19,799 nt of DNA from Proteocatella sp049670425 (GCA_049670425.1 JBATTG010000147.1:1-19799); one strand, 5' to 3'; shown: positions 7,282 through 15,616, numbered from the stretch's first letter. Notes: generated by a model from the letters alone, not told the origin. Translations and numbers: made by a program.

Positions 7282-7473
7282 ATGGATGGAACAAAAAGAA
7301 ATGACATAGGTATTGGAGCTTTGGTTATGGTAGTTCAAAAACAGGATCAAAGAACTGGGAAATTGACAGAAGGTAGAGTAAAAAGAATTCTCACAAACTC
7401 TTCAAATCATCATCACGGAATAAAAGTTATGCTTGAAGATGGTATTGTAGGAAGAGTTCAAAAGATAATATAA
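7282..7473 (+). CDS. YwbE family protein (DUF2196)
   Basis: This 63-residue soluble protein resembles Bacillus YwbE across nearly its whole length as I recall it: a VQKQDQRTGKLTEG core, then VKRILTNS, a His-rich turn NHHHGIKV, and the closing GIVGRVQKI. The length is the family's usual size. It looks like a small all-beta fold and probably binds nucleic acid or acts as a small accessory protein, but the family function is not established. The ribosome binding site (GCAGGA, about nine bases upstream) is moderate. It sits seven bases before recQ, so the two are probably cotranscribed. Confidence 0.85.
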   Translation: MDGTKRNDIGIGALVMVVQKQDQRTGKLTEGRVKRILTNSSNHHHGIKVMLEDGIVGRVQKII

Positions 7474-7479
7474 AGGGGT

Positions 7480-9351
7480 ATGATTTTGGTGGTCAATAAA
7501 AAACTGTCGGTATTAAAACAATACTTTGGATATGACGAATTCAGAGAAGGTCAGGAATATCTTATAGATAGCATATTAAGAGGGGAAAATGTCGTTGGAG
7601 TTATGCCAACAGGAGCGGGTAAATCAATTTGTTTTCAAGTTCCGGCAATGATTCTAGATGGAATAACGATAGTAATATCTCCTTTGATTTCGCTTATGAA
7701 AGACCAGGTGAATTCCCTTACACAGGCAGGCATAAGTGCAGCTTGTATAAACAGTTCGCTATCAGAAGAAGAATATTGTGAGGTAATGGAGAATTCCAAG
7801 AACGGTATTTACAAAATAATTTATGTGGCTCCGGAAAGATTGACTTCGGAAGCCTTTCTTTATTTTTCCAGAAATGCAAATATAGCCATGGTAACTGTTG
7901 ATGAAGCGCACTGCATATCTCAATGGGGACAAGATTTTAGGCCAAGCTATACTCAAATTGTAAATTTCATTCAAAAACTCAAATTAAGACCGGTGGTATC
8001 TGCATTTACAGCTACAGCAACCTTAAAAGTAAGAGAGGATATAGTTGACAGCCTGAAATTAGACTCTCCTAATATATTGGTTACAGGTTTTGATAGAAAA
8101 AATCTTCATTTTGAAGTTAAAAAACCAAAGGATAAATTCATAGCTCTTAAGGATTTTTTGGAGGATAAAAGAACCAAGACGGGTGTGGTATATTGTTCAA
8201 CTAGAAAAATAGTTGAAGAGGTATGCGACAAGTTAAATGATTATGGATTCAATGCCACCCGCTATCATGCTGGTCTTGGGGATGATGAAAGAAAAGTGAA
8301 TCAGGAAAAATTTATATTTGATGAATGTAATATAATAGTTGCGACAAATGCCTTTGGTATGGGTATAGATAAATCAAATGTGTCGTTTGTAGTACATTAC
8401 AATATGCCAAAAGATATAGAAAGTTACTATCAGGAAGCGGGAAGAGCAGGAAGAGACGGTGCGGATGCAGATTGCATATTGTTTTACAGTGGACAAGATG
8501 TCAGAATGCAATCGTATATGATTGACAATGCAAATTCGCTAGAGACGATAGATCCTGAAATTGAACATATTTTGAAGTCAAATGACAGGCAAAGATTAAA
8601 AATAATGACATATTACTGTCATACAACAGAGTGCCTGAGGGAATATATACTAAGATATTTTGGAGAAAAAGCTCCAAGCTATTGCGGGAATTGCAGCAAT
8701 TGTAACAATAATTTTGAAACGGTGGACATCACTATAGAGTCTCAAAAAATCCTTTCTTGTGTATACCGGGCAAAAGAACGTTATGGCATAAAGACCATAG
8801 TTGATATTTTAAAAGGAAGCAAGAATGAGCGTATTTTGAGGCTTGGGCTCGATAAGCTTTCAACCTATAGCATTTTAAATATAAGTGAAAAACTTTTGAG
8901 AAACATGATAGAGCATCTTGTTTTGAATGATTATCTTTATACTACAAATGATGAGTATCCTGTATTGAAGCTGGGAGAAAAGGCAAATGATATTTTGAAA
9001 AATAAAACAGAGTTGTGTATGAAACAGCTGCAAGTTGAGAATTATACCAAAGACTCATCAAAGGAACAGAGCGGCTCGAAAAAAATCAAAGGTAAGGCTT
9101 TTGAAAATGCCAAAGATGATATTAATCTTCAGCTTTTTGAAAACTTAAAGAAAGTAAGGATTTCAGTTGCAAATAATCAAGGGGTCCCAGCGTTTGTTAT
9201 ATTTTCTGACAGTACACTGGTCGATATGTGCATCAAGATGCCTGAAAATAGTGAGGAATTCTTGAATGTATCAGGAGTTGGAATGGTAAAGCTTGAGAAA
9301 TACGGCGAAGTTTTTTTAAGTGAAATAGCGAGATTTGTAGATGAAAGTTAG
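7480..9351 (+). CDS. recQ: ATP-dependent DNA helicase RecQ
   Basis: RecQ is a 3'-5' DNA helicase that unwinds forks, gaps and recombination intermediates. The 623 residues contain the full set: Walker A MPTGAGKS (42-49), DEAH box (141-144) followed by the aromatic-rich loop ISQWGQDFRPSY, motif VI EAGRAGRDG, an RQC zinc site with Cys 380, 385, 402, 405 and 408 (four of these should bind zinc), a winged-helix region, and a C-terminal HRDC domain from about 549. The ATG used here gives only a three-base gap after the AAAGGGG site. TTG at 7486 or GTG at 7489 has better spacing, so the true N-terminus may be 2-3 residues shorter. It follows the ywbE-type gene by six bases and no promoter lies between them. 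Confidence 0.97.
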   Translation: MILVVNKKLSVLKQYFGYDEFREGQEYLIDSILRGENVVGVMPTGAGKSICFQVPAMILDGITIVISPLISLMKDQVNSLTQAGISAACINSSLSEEEYCEVMENSKNGIYKIIYVAPERLTSEAFLYFSRNANIAMVTVDEAHCISQWGQDFRPSYTQIVNFIQKLKLRPVVSAFTATATLKVREDIVDSLKLDSPNILVTGFDRKNLHFEVKKPKDKFIALKDFLEDKRTKTGVVYCSTRKIVEEVCDKLNDYGFNATRYHAGLGDDERKVNQEKFIFDECNIIVATNAFGMGIDKSNVSFVVHYNMPKDIESYYQEAGRAGRDGADADCILFYSGQDVRMQSYMIDNANSLETIDPEIEHILKSNDRQRLKIMTYYCHTTECLREYILRYFGEKAPSYCGNCSNCNNNFETVDITIESQKILSCVYRAKERYGIKTIVDILKGSKNERILRLGLDKLSTYSILNISEKLLRNMIEHLVLNDYLYTTNDEYPVLKLGEKANDILKNKTELCMKQLQVENYTKDSSKEQSGSKKIKGKAFENAKDDINLQLFENLKKVRISVANNQGVPAFVIFSDSTLVDMCIKMPENSEEFLNVSGVGMVKLEKYGEVFLSEIARFVDES

Positions 9352-9409
9352 TTTGCAGCTTTCAAAACCAGTCAATTGAGTAGAATATGAATTTAAGGAA
9401 GGTGGTAAT

Positions 9410-10900
9410 ATGTTAGAAAAAGTTGATTTAAAACAAGAACTTTCAAAGCAGGTATATGATGATGGAATTGGAATCTTGAGAGAAAGACTTTTTGTATTAC
9501 AGCAAGAACTTAAAAATAAAAAGATTCCTGTGATAATACTCTTTGAAGGCTGGGGAGCAGCCGGTAAAGGGAGTACTATATCATCTGTTATAAATACACT
9601 GGATCCAAGAGGGTTTAATGTATACTCAATATCTCGATGCAATGAATTAGAAAGAAGGTTGCCGCCACTGTTTCGATTCTGGGCCAATATTCCTGAATAT
9701 GGAAAAATGTCGATATTTGACCGTAGCTGGTACTTTGATATTTCTACGGATCTGATAGACAGTGTAGGGGATTTTGAAGAAAAAATTGAAAGTTATGATG
9801 AAATAAAAACCTTTGAAAGACAACTTACGGATGATGGAACTGTAGTGATTAAACTTTTTTTACATATAAGTAAAAAAGAGCAAAAAGAAAGATTTGAAAA
9901 GTTGCTTAGTGATAAAAATACATCATGGCGAGTTAACGACAAGGATAAAAAACATCATAAGGATTATGAAAAACATTACAAAGCTTTTGATGTAATGATA
10001 AACCAGACAAATACGATAAATGCGCCATGGCACATAATTTCAGCAACTGACAGAAGATATACAAATTATGAAGTTCTAAGGATTATAATTGAAAAAATCG
10101 AGGAAAGGATAGCTGAAGTAGAAGTATCAAAAGAAAATTATAATTTTAGCGATAAGATTATAATTGACCCTAAGTTTACTTTAGTTCCGACTCAGCCACT
10201 TTCAAAGATTGATTTAAATAAAGATATATCAGATGAAGAATATGAAGAGAAACTCAAAGAATGCAAATCAAGGTTGACCTATCTCCATAATATGACATAT
10301 CGAAAAAAAATCCCTGTTGTAATTGTATATGAAGGTTGGGATGCTGCGGGTAAAGGTGGAAATATTAAGAGGGTATCTTCTGCACTTGATCCAAGGGGGT
10401 ATGATGTAATACCGATAGAGGCACCTGACGGGTGCGAGCTCAGACATCATTATTTATGGCGTTTTTGGAAACAAATTCCTAAAACTGGACACATCGCAAT
10501 ATTTGACAGAAGCTGGTATGGACGTGTAATGGTTGAAAGGGTTGAGGGGTTTTGCAGTGAAAGCGAATGGCTCAGAGCATATAATGAAATAAATGAATTC
10601 GAAAATTCCTTGAGAAGATGGGGAACTATTATTGTTAAATTCTGGCTTCAGATAGATAAGGGTGAACAGCTTGAAAGGTTTGACAACAGAGAAGAAACTT
10701 TGATAAAGCAATACAAGATTACGGATGAAGACTGGCGAAACAGAGAAAAGTGGAATCAGTATGAATCAGCAGTAAATGATTTAATAAAATATACAAGCAC
10801 AGATTTTGCGCCATGGACTATTATTGAGTCAAACAATAAAAAATATGCAAGAATAAAGGCGATGGAGACACTCATAAAAGCTATTGAAAAACAAATTTAA
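9410..10900 (+). CDS. pap: Polyphosphate:AMP phosphotransferase, two-domain (class II) PPK2
   Basis: The enzyme moves phosphate from polyphosphate to AMP, giving ADP, and so links polyphosphate stores to adenylate pools. The 496 residues are two tandem PPK2 domains, about 1-235 and 260-496. Each has a Walker A loop (GWGAAGKG 47-54; GWDAAGKG 309-316), a LDPRG segment, an FRFW or WRFW aromatic segment and a DRSWY Walker B-like strand. The C-terminal domain keeps the Asp in Walker A (D311) and RSWYGRVMVERV. The N-terminal domain has Gly at that place (G49) and RSWYFDIS, so it has probably lost catalysis, as I recall for class II PPK2. PAP, not ADP- or GDP-type PPK2, is inferred from the fusion. 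A GGAAGGTGG site precedes the ATG. No ppk1 or ppx is nearby. Confidence 0.93.
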   Translation: MLEKVDLKQELSKQVYDDGIGILRERLFVLQQELKNKKIPVIILFEGWGAAGKGSTISSVINTLDPRGFNVYSISRCNELERRLPPLFRFWANIPEYGKMSIFDRSWYFDISTDLIDSVGDFEEKIESYDEIKTFERQLTDDGTVVIKLFLHISKKEQKERFEKLLSDKNTSWRVNDKDKKHHKDYEKHYKAFDVMINQTNTINAPWHIISATDRRYTNYEVLRIIIEKIEERIAEVEVSKENYNFSDKIIIDPKFTLVPTQPLSKIDLNKDISDEEYEEKLKECKSRLTYLHNMTYRKKIPVVIVYEGWDAAGKGGNIKRVSSALDPRGYDVIPIEAPDGCELRHHYLWRFWKQIPKTGHIAIFDRSWYGRVMVERVEGFCSESEWLRAYNEINEFENSLRRWGTIIVKFWLQIDKGEQLERFDNREETLIKQYKITDEDWRNREKWNQYESAVNDLIKYTSTDFAPWTIIESNNKKYARIKAMETLIKAIEKQI

Positions 10901-10941
10901 TATAATTCTAAATTTCAAAATATAAAAAAAGGATGACTTAT

Positions 10942-11478
10942 ATGCCGCTAATGTTTGATATGGATAAGCCAATTCCACGACCAGGAATGCGAATAATTAA
11001 AACTTCGATAGCAACATTTCTATGTTTTTTTATAGACTATATAAGAGGAGTAAATGAACCGATATATGCAGTTATATCGGCAATACTCTGCATGCAAAAG
11101 GATATTGACAATAGCTGGATTGTTTCTAAAAACCGAATTATAGGGACCTTCATAGGTGGGGTGTTTGGTGTAGTCACGCTGCTGATGATAAACAACATAG
11201 CTTTTCTGCAAGTTGTGATTATAAGATTTTCTGTTGCTTCATTCGTGATTATTCCTTTACTATACACAATCACGCTTATGGGAAAACAAGGAGCGGCTTC
11301 AGTCACATGCGTCGTGTATGCCAGCATAGTAATACTACATGTTGGAAGTAATCAGGTGCTGTACTATGCAATCAGCAGAATGCTTGATACAACTGTGGGC
11401 ATAGTAGTTTCACTGATTGTGAATGTTATGTTTACACGAAAGATTTTTCGCAAAATGCGGGAAAATAAGGAAAAGTGA
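10942..11478 (+). CDS. FUSC/aromatic acid exporter-like membrane protein (DUF939-type), short form
   Basis: A 178-residue membrane protein with roughly six hydrophobic helices and a basic C-terminus (FTRKIFRKMRENKEK). It shows the signatures of the FUSC/ArAE group: an early PRPGMRIIKTSIA segment, NRIIGTFIGGVFG, a GKQGAAS turn and YAISRMLDTTVGIVVSLIVN. Members of the family are proposed to export aromatic acids or similar compounds, but most small Gram-positive ones are untested. It has no cytoplasmic C-terminal domain, so it is a minimal form and may act as an oligomer. An upstream in-frame ATG at 10933 touches the AAAAAAAGG site directly, so I prefer ATG 10942, nine bases after it. It lies 32 bases downstream of pap and ends just before a strong bidirectional terminator. 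Confidence 0.75.
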   Translation: MPLMFDMDKPIPRPGMRIIKTSIATFLCFFIDYIRGVNEPIYAVISAILCMQKDIDNSWIVSKNRIIGTFIGGVFGVVTLLMINNIAFLQVVIIRFSVASFVIIPLLYTITLMGKQGAASVTCVVYASIVILHVGSNQVLYYAISRMLDTTVGIVVSLIVNVMFTRKIFRKMRENKEK

Positions 11479-11485
11479 CATTGAA

Positions 11486-11519
11486 AAATGAGGTGACGTC
11501 TGCAGATGTCACCTCATTT
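11486..11519. terminator. Bidirectional terminator between FUSC-like gene and AEC transporter
   Basis: A 34-base near-perfect inverted repeat (AAATGAGGTGAC at one arm, GTCACCTCATTT at the other; the inner part also nearly palindromic with one wobble pair). It is placed between two convergent genes, 8 bases after the plus-strand stop and 21 bases from the minus-strand stop. The T-run is longer read on the minus strand (five T), so it serves the AEC gene best, but it should act on both. Confidence 0.88.
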
Positions 11520-11539
11520 GAATTTTACGAAACGAATTT

Positions 11540-12466
11540 TTAAAGCATGCTTAAAATTATTGGGATTGATATGAGTGAAAGAAGAGTACTCATTGATATT
11601 ATTTCAGAAGCAAGCAAACTGTCGCTTTCATATTTTGTTGCAAACATCGTAGCATATCCTGCGGTTGGCATTGAAATTAATATCATGGGAACATAGTAAG
11701 ACATGCCGGTTGCTCCAAGCAATTTCAGTGAAAGCATTAAAAGTAAAGGAATCAATAGCAGCCTCATGCCACATGAAAAATAAATATATTTATTCTTTAT
11801 AATTTTGGACATATTGCTGTTTGCCAAAGATATACCAACGATTATCATTGCAGTTGGTGACATGGCATTTGCCAAAAGATTGATTGTTGAAAGGAATGGA
11901 TCTGGTATATACAGCGGTGTTGTGAACAGGAACATTCCAATTATTATAGCTATTATAGCCGGTGTTTTGAGAAGAAATTTCAAGATGTTATCTTTTTGTT
12001 TAACGGGACTGTTTCTAGAAATGGTTCTTATTCCAACGGTCCAGGCGAACAGTTCAAATCCCATGTTGGACATGACGGCATAAATAATTGCATGAGGGCC
12101 AATGATGGCACTAATTATAGGATATCCCATAAAACCGACATTTGGGAAAATCATTGAAAGTGTATGAACATCTCGCTGTTGACTCGAGAGTTTGTATTTT
12201 TTAGCTATCATATTAGATAAAAAATATGATAAAATATATGCAGTAAACATAAATAATGCCATTTTAATTCCCGTATTTAAAATATCAGCAGAAAAATCGA
12301 TATCGAAAGACCGGATTAAAGTACAGGGAAGAAAAACATAAAGCAGTAAAGAAGTCAGTTCTTTTTGGCCGACAGAAGTAAGCATGTTTTTTGTCGCCAG
12401 GAAAAACCCAACCATAATTAAAATAAATATTACCGATACTTTTGTGAAAATTAGAAAAAAATCCAT
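11540..12466 (-). CDS. AEC family (auxin efflux carrier-type) transporter
   Basis: An inner-membrane secondary transporter of the AEC superfamily, whose bacterial members move malate, malonate or other organic anions. The 308 residues have about ten hydrophobic helices in two halves. The first half has the LYVFLPCTLIRSF helix and the SMIFPNVGFMGYPIISAI segment, matching the conserved 'PN.GF.G.P' signature. The second half has LANAMSPTAMIIVGISLA and a Met/Pro-rich MPTAGYATMFATKY motif. The ATG at 12466 is chosen because AAGGAG lies six bases upstream of it; an earlier in-frame ATG at 12493 would place that site inside the gene. It is transcribed on the minus strand, divergently from cbiA, with its own extended -10 element. 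Substrate cannot be told from sequence. Confidence 0.9.
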   Translation of the reverse strand: MDFFLIFTKVSVIFILIMVGFFLATKNMLTSVGQKELTSLLLYVFLPCTLIRSFDIDFSADILNTGIKMALFMFTAYILSYFLSNMIAKKYKLSSQQRDVHTLSMIFPNVGFMGYPIISAIIGPHAIIYAVMSNMGFELFAWTVGIRTISRNSPVKQKDNILKFLLKTPAIIAIIIGMFLFTTPLYIPDPFLSTINLLANAMSPTAMIIVGISLANSNMSKIIKNKYIYFSCGMRLLLIPLLLMLSLKLLGATGMSYYVPMILISMPTAGYATMFATKYESDSLLASEIISMSTLLSLISIPIILSML

Positions 12467-12514
12467 TTTTTGCTCCTTATTAATGATAATCAAACAAACT
12501 GTTAGATAGTTTAA

Positions 12515-12523
12515 ATTATATCA
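12515..12523 (-). promoter_or_regulatory. Extended -10 element (TGATATAAT) for AEC gene
   Basis: On the minus strand the sequence reads TG-A-TATAAT, an extended -10 with consensus hexamer, about 49 bases before the AEC start. No good -35 is visible, which an extended -10 can tolerate. On the plus strand TATCAT (12519-12524) overlaps it and could serve cbiA, but it has no -35. Confidence 0.45.
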
Positions 12524-12582
12524 TAAATTGAGGCTGAAAATAAGTGAAAAACTAAAAAACATACACAGGGAAGGAACAATAC

Positions 12583-13968
12583 ATGAGAAAAATAATGATA
12601 TCAGCAACCACCAGTTCAACAGGAAAGACAACCATATCATGTGGATTGATGAGAGCTTTGAAAAACAGAGGGATGGATGTTCAGCCATTCAAAGTAGGAC
12701 CGGACTACATAGATACAGAATATCATGCGAGGGCTTGTGGAAATAAATCGAGAAATTTGGATGAATTCATGCTTCCTCAAGATGAGATAAAATATATATT
12801 TGGAAAAAACTCAGAGGATAAGGACGTGTCAATAGTAGAAGGCGTCATGGGTCTGTATGATGGATATGGTGCATCAAAGGACTATTGCAGCAGCGCAAGT
12901 ATATCAAAGTTGATTTCATGCCCCGTTATTCTTGTAATCGATGCAAAATCAATGGCAGCATCAAGTGCTGCACTTGTATATGGCTTCAAAAATATCGATT
13001 TGGATGTTGAAATTGCAGGTGTGATAGTTAACAATGTCAACACTGAAAGTCATTACAATATATTGAAACAATCCATAGAAGAGTATACAGGCGTTCCTGT
13101 GCTGGGTAGAATACCAAAGGATGATGATTTTGGACTTTCATCCAGACATTTAGGATTGACTCCAAGTTTTGAAGTAGAAGAATTGGAAAATAAATTTGAT
13201 TATGTTGCAAGTAGACTTGAGGAGTATCTGGATATAGATAGAATTTTACAAATATCAGAATGTAATCAAAATGAGTATGATAAGGATAAGAGAAGAGACA
13301 TTAAGGGTATAACCAAAATAAAGCTTGGTTTGGCTTATGACAAGGCTTTTAATTTTTATTATCAGGATAACTTGGATCTTCTTGAAGAAATGGGAGTTGA
13401 ACTCGTTAAATTCAGCCCGCTTTATGATGAGAAACTGCCTGAATGTCAGGGTATTTATATCGGGGGGGGATTTCCAGAGGTTTTTGCCAAGGAACTGTCA
13501 TACAATGAATCACTTCTAAATGAGATAAATGAAAAATCAAGCCAGGGAATGCCCATATACGCAGAATGTGGAGGGCTTATGTATCTTGGAGATCAAGTTG
13601 AGGATCTAGATGGTAATTTTTATCATATGACAGGTATATTTGAAGGTGTAAGCAAGATGCAGACGAAACTGCAGAGGTTTGGATACTGCAGCGGGAAAGC
13701 AAATGAGAATACGGTAATATCAAAGAAAGGCCAAATTGTAAAAGGACATGAGTTTCACTATTCAACATTTGAATCGAGTATGGAGAATGCTTATGAGATG
13801 TACAAAAAAATGAGCAACGGCCAGGAAAAATTCTGGAGTGGTGGATTTGCATCAGGTAATACCTTGGGGACCTATCTGCATACTCATTTTTGTGGAGACT
13901 ATGATATTGCGAAGAATTTTATACAGAACATGGAGCTTTATAAGAAGCAAGTTAAAGATGGGCGATGA
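12583..13968 (+). CDS. cbiA: Cobyrinate a,c-diamide synthase
   Basis: CbiA amidates the a and c side chains of cobyrinate using ATP and glutamine, an early anaerobic step toward the corrin ring of vitamin B12. The 461 residues contain an N-terminal dethiobiotin synthetase-like P-loop (SATTSSTGKTT, 7-17), the FKVGPDYID metal/substrate loop, and VEGVMGLYDG. They end in a class I-like glutaminase domain with GGGFPE, the nucleophile Cys329 in YAECGGLMYL and KGHEFHYS (His389, His392). Length is normal. An AGGGAAGGA site precedes the ATG. No other cobalamin gene is in the window and the 116-base upstream gap is too short for a usual B12 riboswitch. A related amidase of coenzyme F430 (CfbB) shares this fold but is archaeal. 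It converges directly on the next gene. Confidence 0.93.
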   Translation: MRKIMISATTSSTGKTTISCGLMRALKNRGMDVQPFKVGPDYIDTEYHARACGNKSRNLDEFMLPQDEIKYIFGKNSEDKDVSIVEGVMGLYDGYGASKDYCSSASISKLISCPVILVIDAKSMAASSAALVYGFKNIDLDVEIAGVIVNNVNTESHYNILKQSIEEYTGVPVLGRIPKDDDFGLSSRHLGLTPSFEVEELENKFDYVASRLEEYLDIDRILQISECNQNEYDKDKRRDIKGITKIKLGLAYDKAFNFYYQDNLDLLEEMGVELVKFSPLYDEKLPECQGIYIGGGFPEVFAKELSYNESLLNEINEKSSQGMPIYAECGGLMYLGDQVEDLDGNFYHMTGIFEGVSKMQTKLQRFGYCSGKANENTVISKKGQIVKGHEFHYSTFESSMENAYEMYKKMSNGQEKFWSGGFASGNTLGTYLHTHFCGDYDIAKNFIQNMELYKKQVKDGR

Positions 13969-15324
13969 TTAATTTTGGACTGATTTTGACTTTATAAAGA
14001 ATGAAGATAGAACTGTAATTATCGGGCATATATAGCAAAATACTGCATAGGGAACAAATGATATGTTGCAGGCTATGATACCTGTGATTATAAGATAATT
14101 TATATTCCAAGGGAACAAGGGAGCTGTAATTATGCCGCTGTCAGATATAGTTCTGGCCAGGACTCCTCGGTCTATTCCAAAAGCGTCATATTTTTCTTTT
14201 AATAAGGTTCCGGGAAGCACAATTCCAACGGTCTGATCGCAAGTAAGTATGGTAAGGGCGGTACTAATTATTGCCGTCTTTGTAATTAATTCTCTTGGAG
14301 TTCTTATGTTTTTAACAAAATTTCCAATTATATAATCAATTATTCCACTTTTTTCAAATATACTGACCAAGAATACTGCACTCATTACTATCATAATTAC
14401 TTCTATCATTCCAAAAACTCCACCTCCATGAAGAATGGAGTTGAGAAATTCACTGTTGGATTTCAAGGTGAAGCCATTTATAAGGAAACCCAAAGTCTCG
14501 GATAATGAATATCTTTGTACAAGAACAGTTATTATAGACCCTATTACGACTCCGGAACCTACCGTTATTAAGGCGTTGAATCCGCGGGAAGATAGTACTA
14601 TTATAAAAATTGGGAAAAGTAAAAGATAAGGAGATATATTGTAGGATTCAAAAAGGGATTCCTGTAATACAGCAAAATCACTTAAATTGCCGGTTATTAT
14701 ATAATCATTACCGATAAATAAATATACGAGTGATGATATTGTTATAGCGGGTATTATGGTATAGAGCATAGACTTGAAAGCTTTATTGTAGCTTATTTCA
14801 GTTATCTTAATATTGATGTTAAGCAATCCGGAAAGTGGAGATATTTTGTCAGCGATGAAGGCTCCAGATACTATGGTTCCCATCAGTATGTTAGATGGTA
14901 TGCCTATTGCAGAGCCGATACTGTACAGGATAAGGCCAATCGTGCTGAAGGTTCCAACCGCCGTACCCATGAAAATGGAACACATAGTTATTATGACAAA
15001 GCTGAAGAACAAGAAATTTATGCCATAGATGTAATTAAAGCCATAATATATCATCGCGGCGATAACGCCAGAAGAAAGCCATATTGCAACAGTAGCACCA
15101 ATCAGAAAGATTGTAATATAAAGAGCTACGTACTTTAATACTGTTTCTAAGGACTGAGCAAGTAAAAGCTTTATATCAAATTTATGGATACCAAGTATGA
15201 GCAATGCATAAAATATAGAGGCTAAAAAGCTGAAAATAAGGCTGAAACCAAAGAAAACAGATAAACTGATTAAAACAATAGTTACGATTATCAAATTTGG
15301 AGATATTTTTTTATATGTATTCAT
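13969..15324 (-). CDS. NhaC-family Na+/H+ antiporter-like transporter
   Basis: A membrane ion-coupled antiporter of the NhaC superfamily; relatives exchange Na+ for H+, or malate for lactate (MleN). The 451 residues make about eleven hydrophobic helices. Matches include GTAVGTFSTIGLILYSIGSA (120-139), the SGAFIADKISPLSG loop (153-166), TCDQTVGIVLPG, and the late DSGIITAPLFPWNIN signature typical of NhaC. One difference stands out: the usual DKMSPLSDTTNL reads DKISPLSGLLNI, with the second acidic residue and both Thr gone. The ion or substrate may therefore differ. AGAGGA lies five bases before the ATG and a clear minus-strand promoter lies about 45 bases upstream. Its stop codon directly abuts that of cbiA on the other strand. 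Confidence 0.85.
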   Translation of the reverse strand: MNTYKKISPNLIIVTIVLISLSVFFGFSLIFSFLASIFYALLILGIHKFDIKLLLAQSLETVLKYVALYITIFLIGATVAIWLSSGVIAAMIYYGFNYIYGINFLFFSFVIITMCSIFMGTAVGTFSTIGLILYSIGSAIGIPSNILMGTIVSGAFIADKISPLSGLLNINIKITEISYNKAFKSMLYTIIPAITISSLVYLFIGNDYIITGNLSDFAVLQESLFESYNISPYLLLFPIFIIVLSSRGFNALITVGSGVVIGSIITVLVQRYSLSETLGFLINGFTLKSNSEFLNSILHGGGVFGMIEVIMIVMSAVFLVSIFEKSGIIDYIIGNFVKNIRTPRELITKTAIISTALTILTCDQTVGIVLPGTLLKEKYDAFGIDRGVLARTISDSGIITAPLFPWNINYLIITGIIACNISFVPYAVFCYICPIITVLSSFFIKSKSVQN

Positions 15325-15369
15325 AAAATCCTCTTATTCTTAATTTAAAGAAATGTACCCGTAAAATAA

Positions 15370-15398
15370 AGTTTACAAGTAATTAATCTATATGTCAA
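15370..15398 (-). promoter_or_regulatory. Sigma-A-type promoter for the NhaC-like gene
   Basis: On the minus strand a perfect -35 TTGACA (15393-15398), a 17-base spacer and a -10 TAAACT (15370-15375) lie about 45 bases before the start codon. The -35 and spacing are consensus; the -10 has four of six matches. Confidence 0.65.
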
Positions 15399-15616
15399 TC
15401 AACAAATATTTAGAAAAAACGAAAGAATTGAAAATCAGAGGGTTTTGCTGAAAAAAATCAAGACCGGCAGATAAATCAGGAAAGCGATTCAAACAGATGG
15501 TTTCAATCGGTTTGAAAGTAAAATCAGAAATAGCTATATTTTTTTGTTAAATTGTAGTATTATATAAGAGTATGCGTAAATAACTTAAAGAATATATATA
15601 AGCGAGGAGAAATAGA
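15399..15616. other. Non-coding gap upstream of ABC-F gene with nested inverted repeats
   Basis: No credible gene on either strand. It contains three alternating copies of a short arm: GATTCAAAC (15486-15494), GTTTCAATC (15500-15508) and GGTTTGAA (15509-15516). TTCAAAC and GTTTGAA pair perfectly across a 15-base loop, and the first two arms pair with one mismatch across five bases, so the two pairings compete. A T-run with TTGTTA (15544-15549) and a TATTATATAAG segment (15558-15568) may be the ABC-F promoter, but no -35/-10 pair has proper spacing. The ABC-F ribosome binding site is GCGAGGAG, about seven bases before the ATG. Confidence 0.4.

Noticed and set aside
12467..12582. Possible cobalamin riboswitch before cbiA
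   Set aside because: The gap is 116 bases, too short for the usual element, and I see no B12-box-like core; the AGGGAA there is the ribosome binding site.
12528..12746. 72-codon plus-strand open frame overlapping the start of cbiA
   Set aside because: It is out of frame with cbiA, has no good ribosome binding site, and cbiA is certain in the other frame.
15392..15451. 19-codon open frame (starting MSINKY) in the gap before the ABC-F gene, considered as a leader peptide
   Set aside because: It has no ribosome binding site, lies far from the ABC-F start, and overlaps the minus-strand promoter of the NhaC-like gene.
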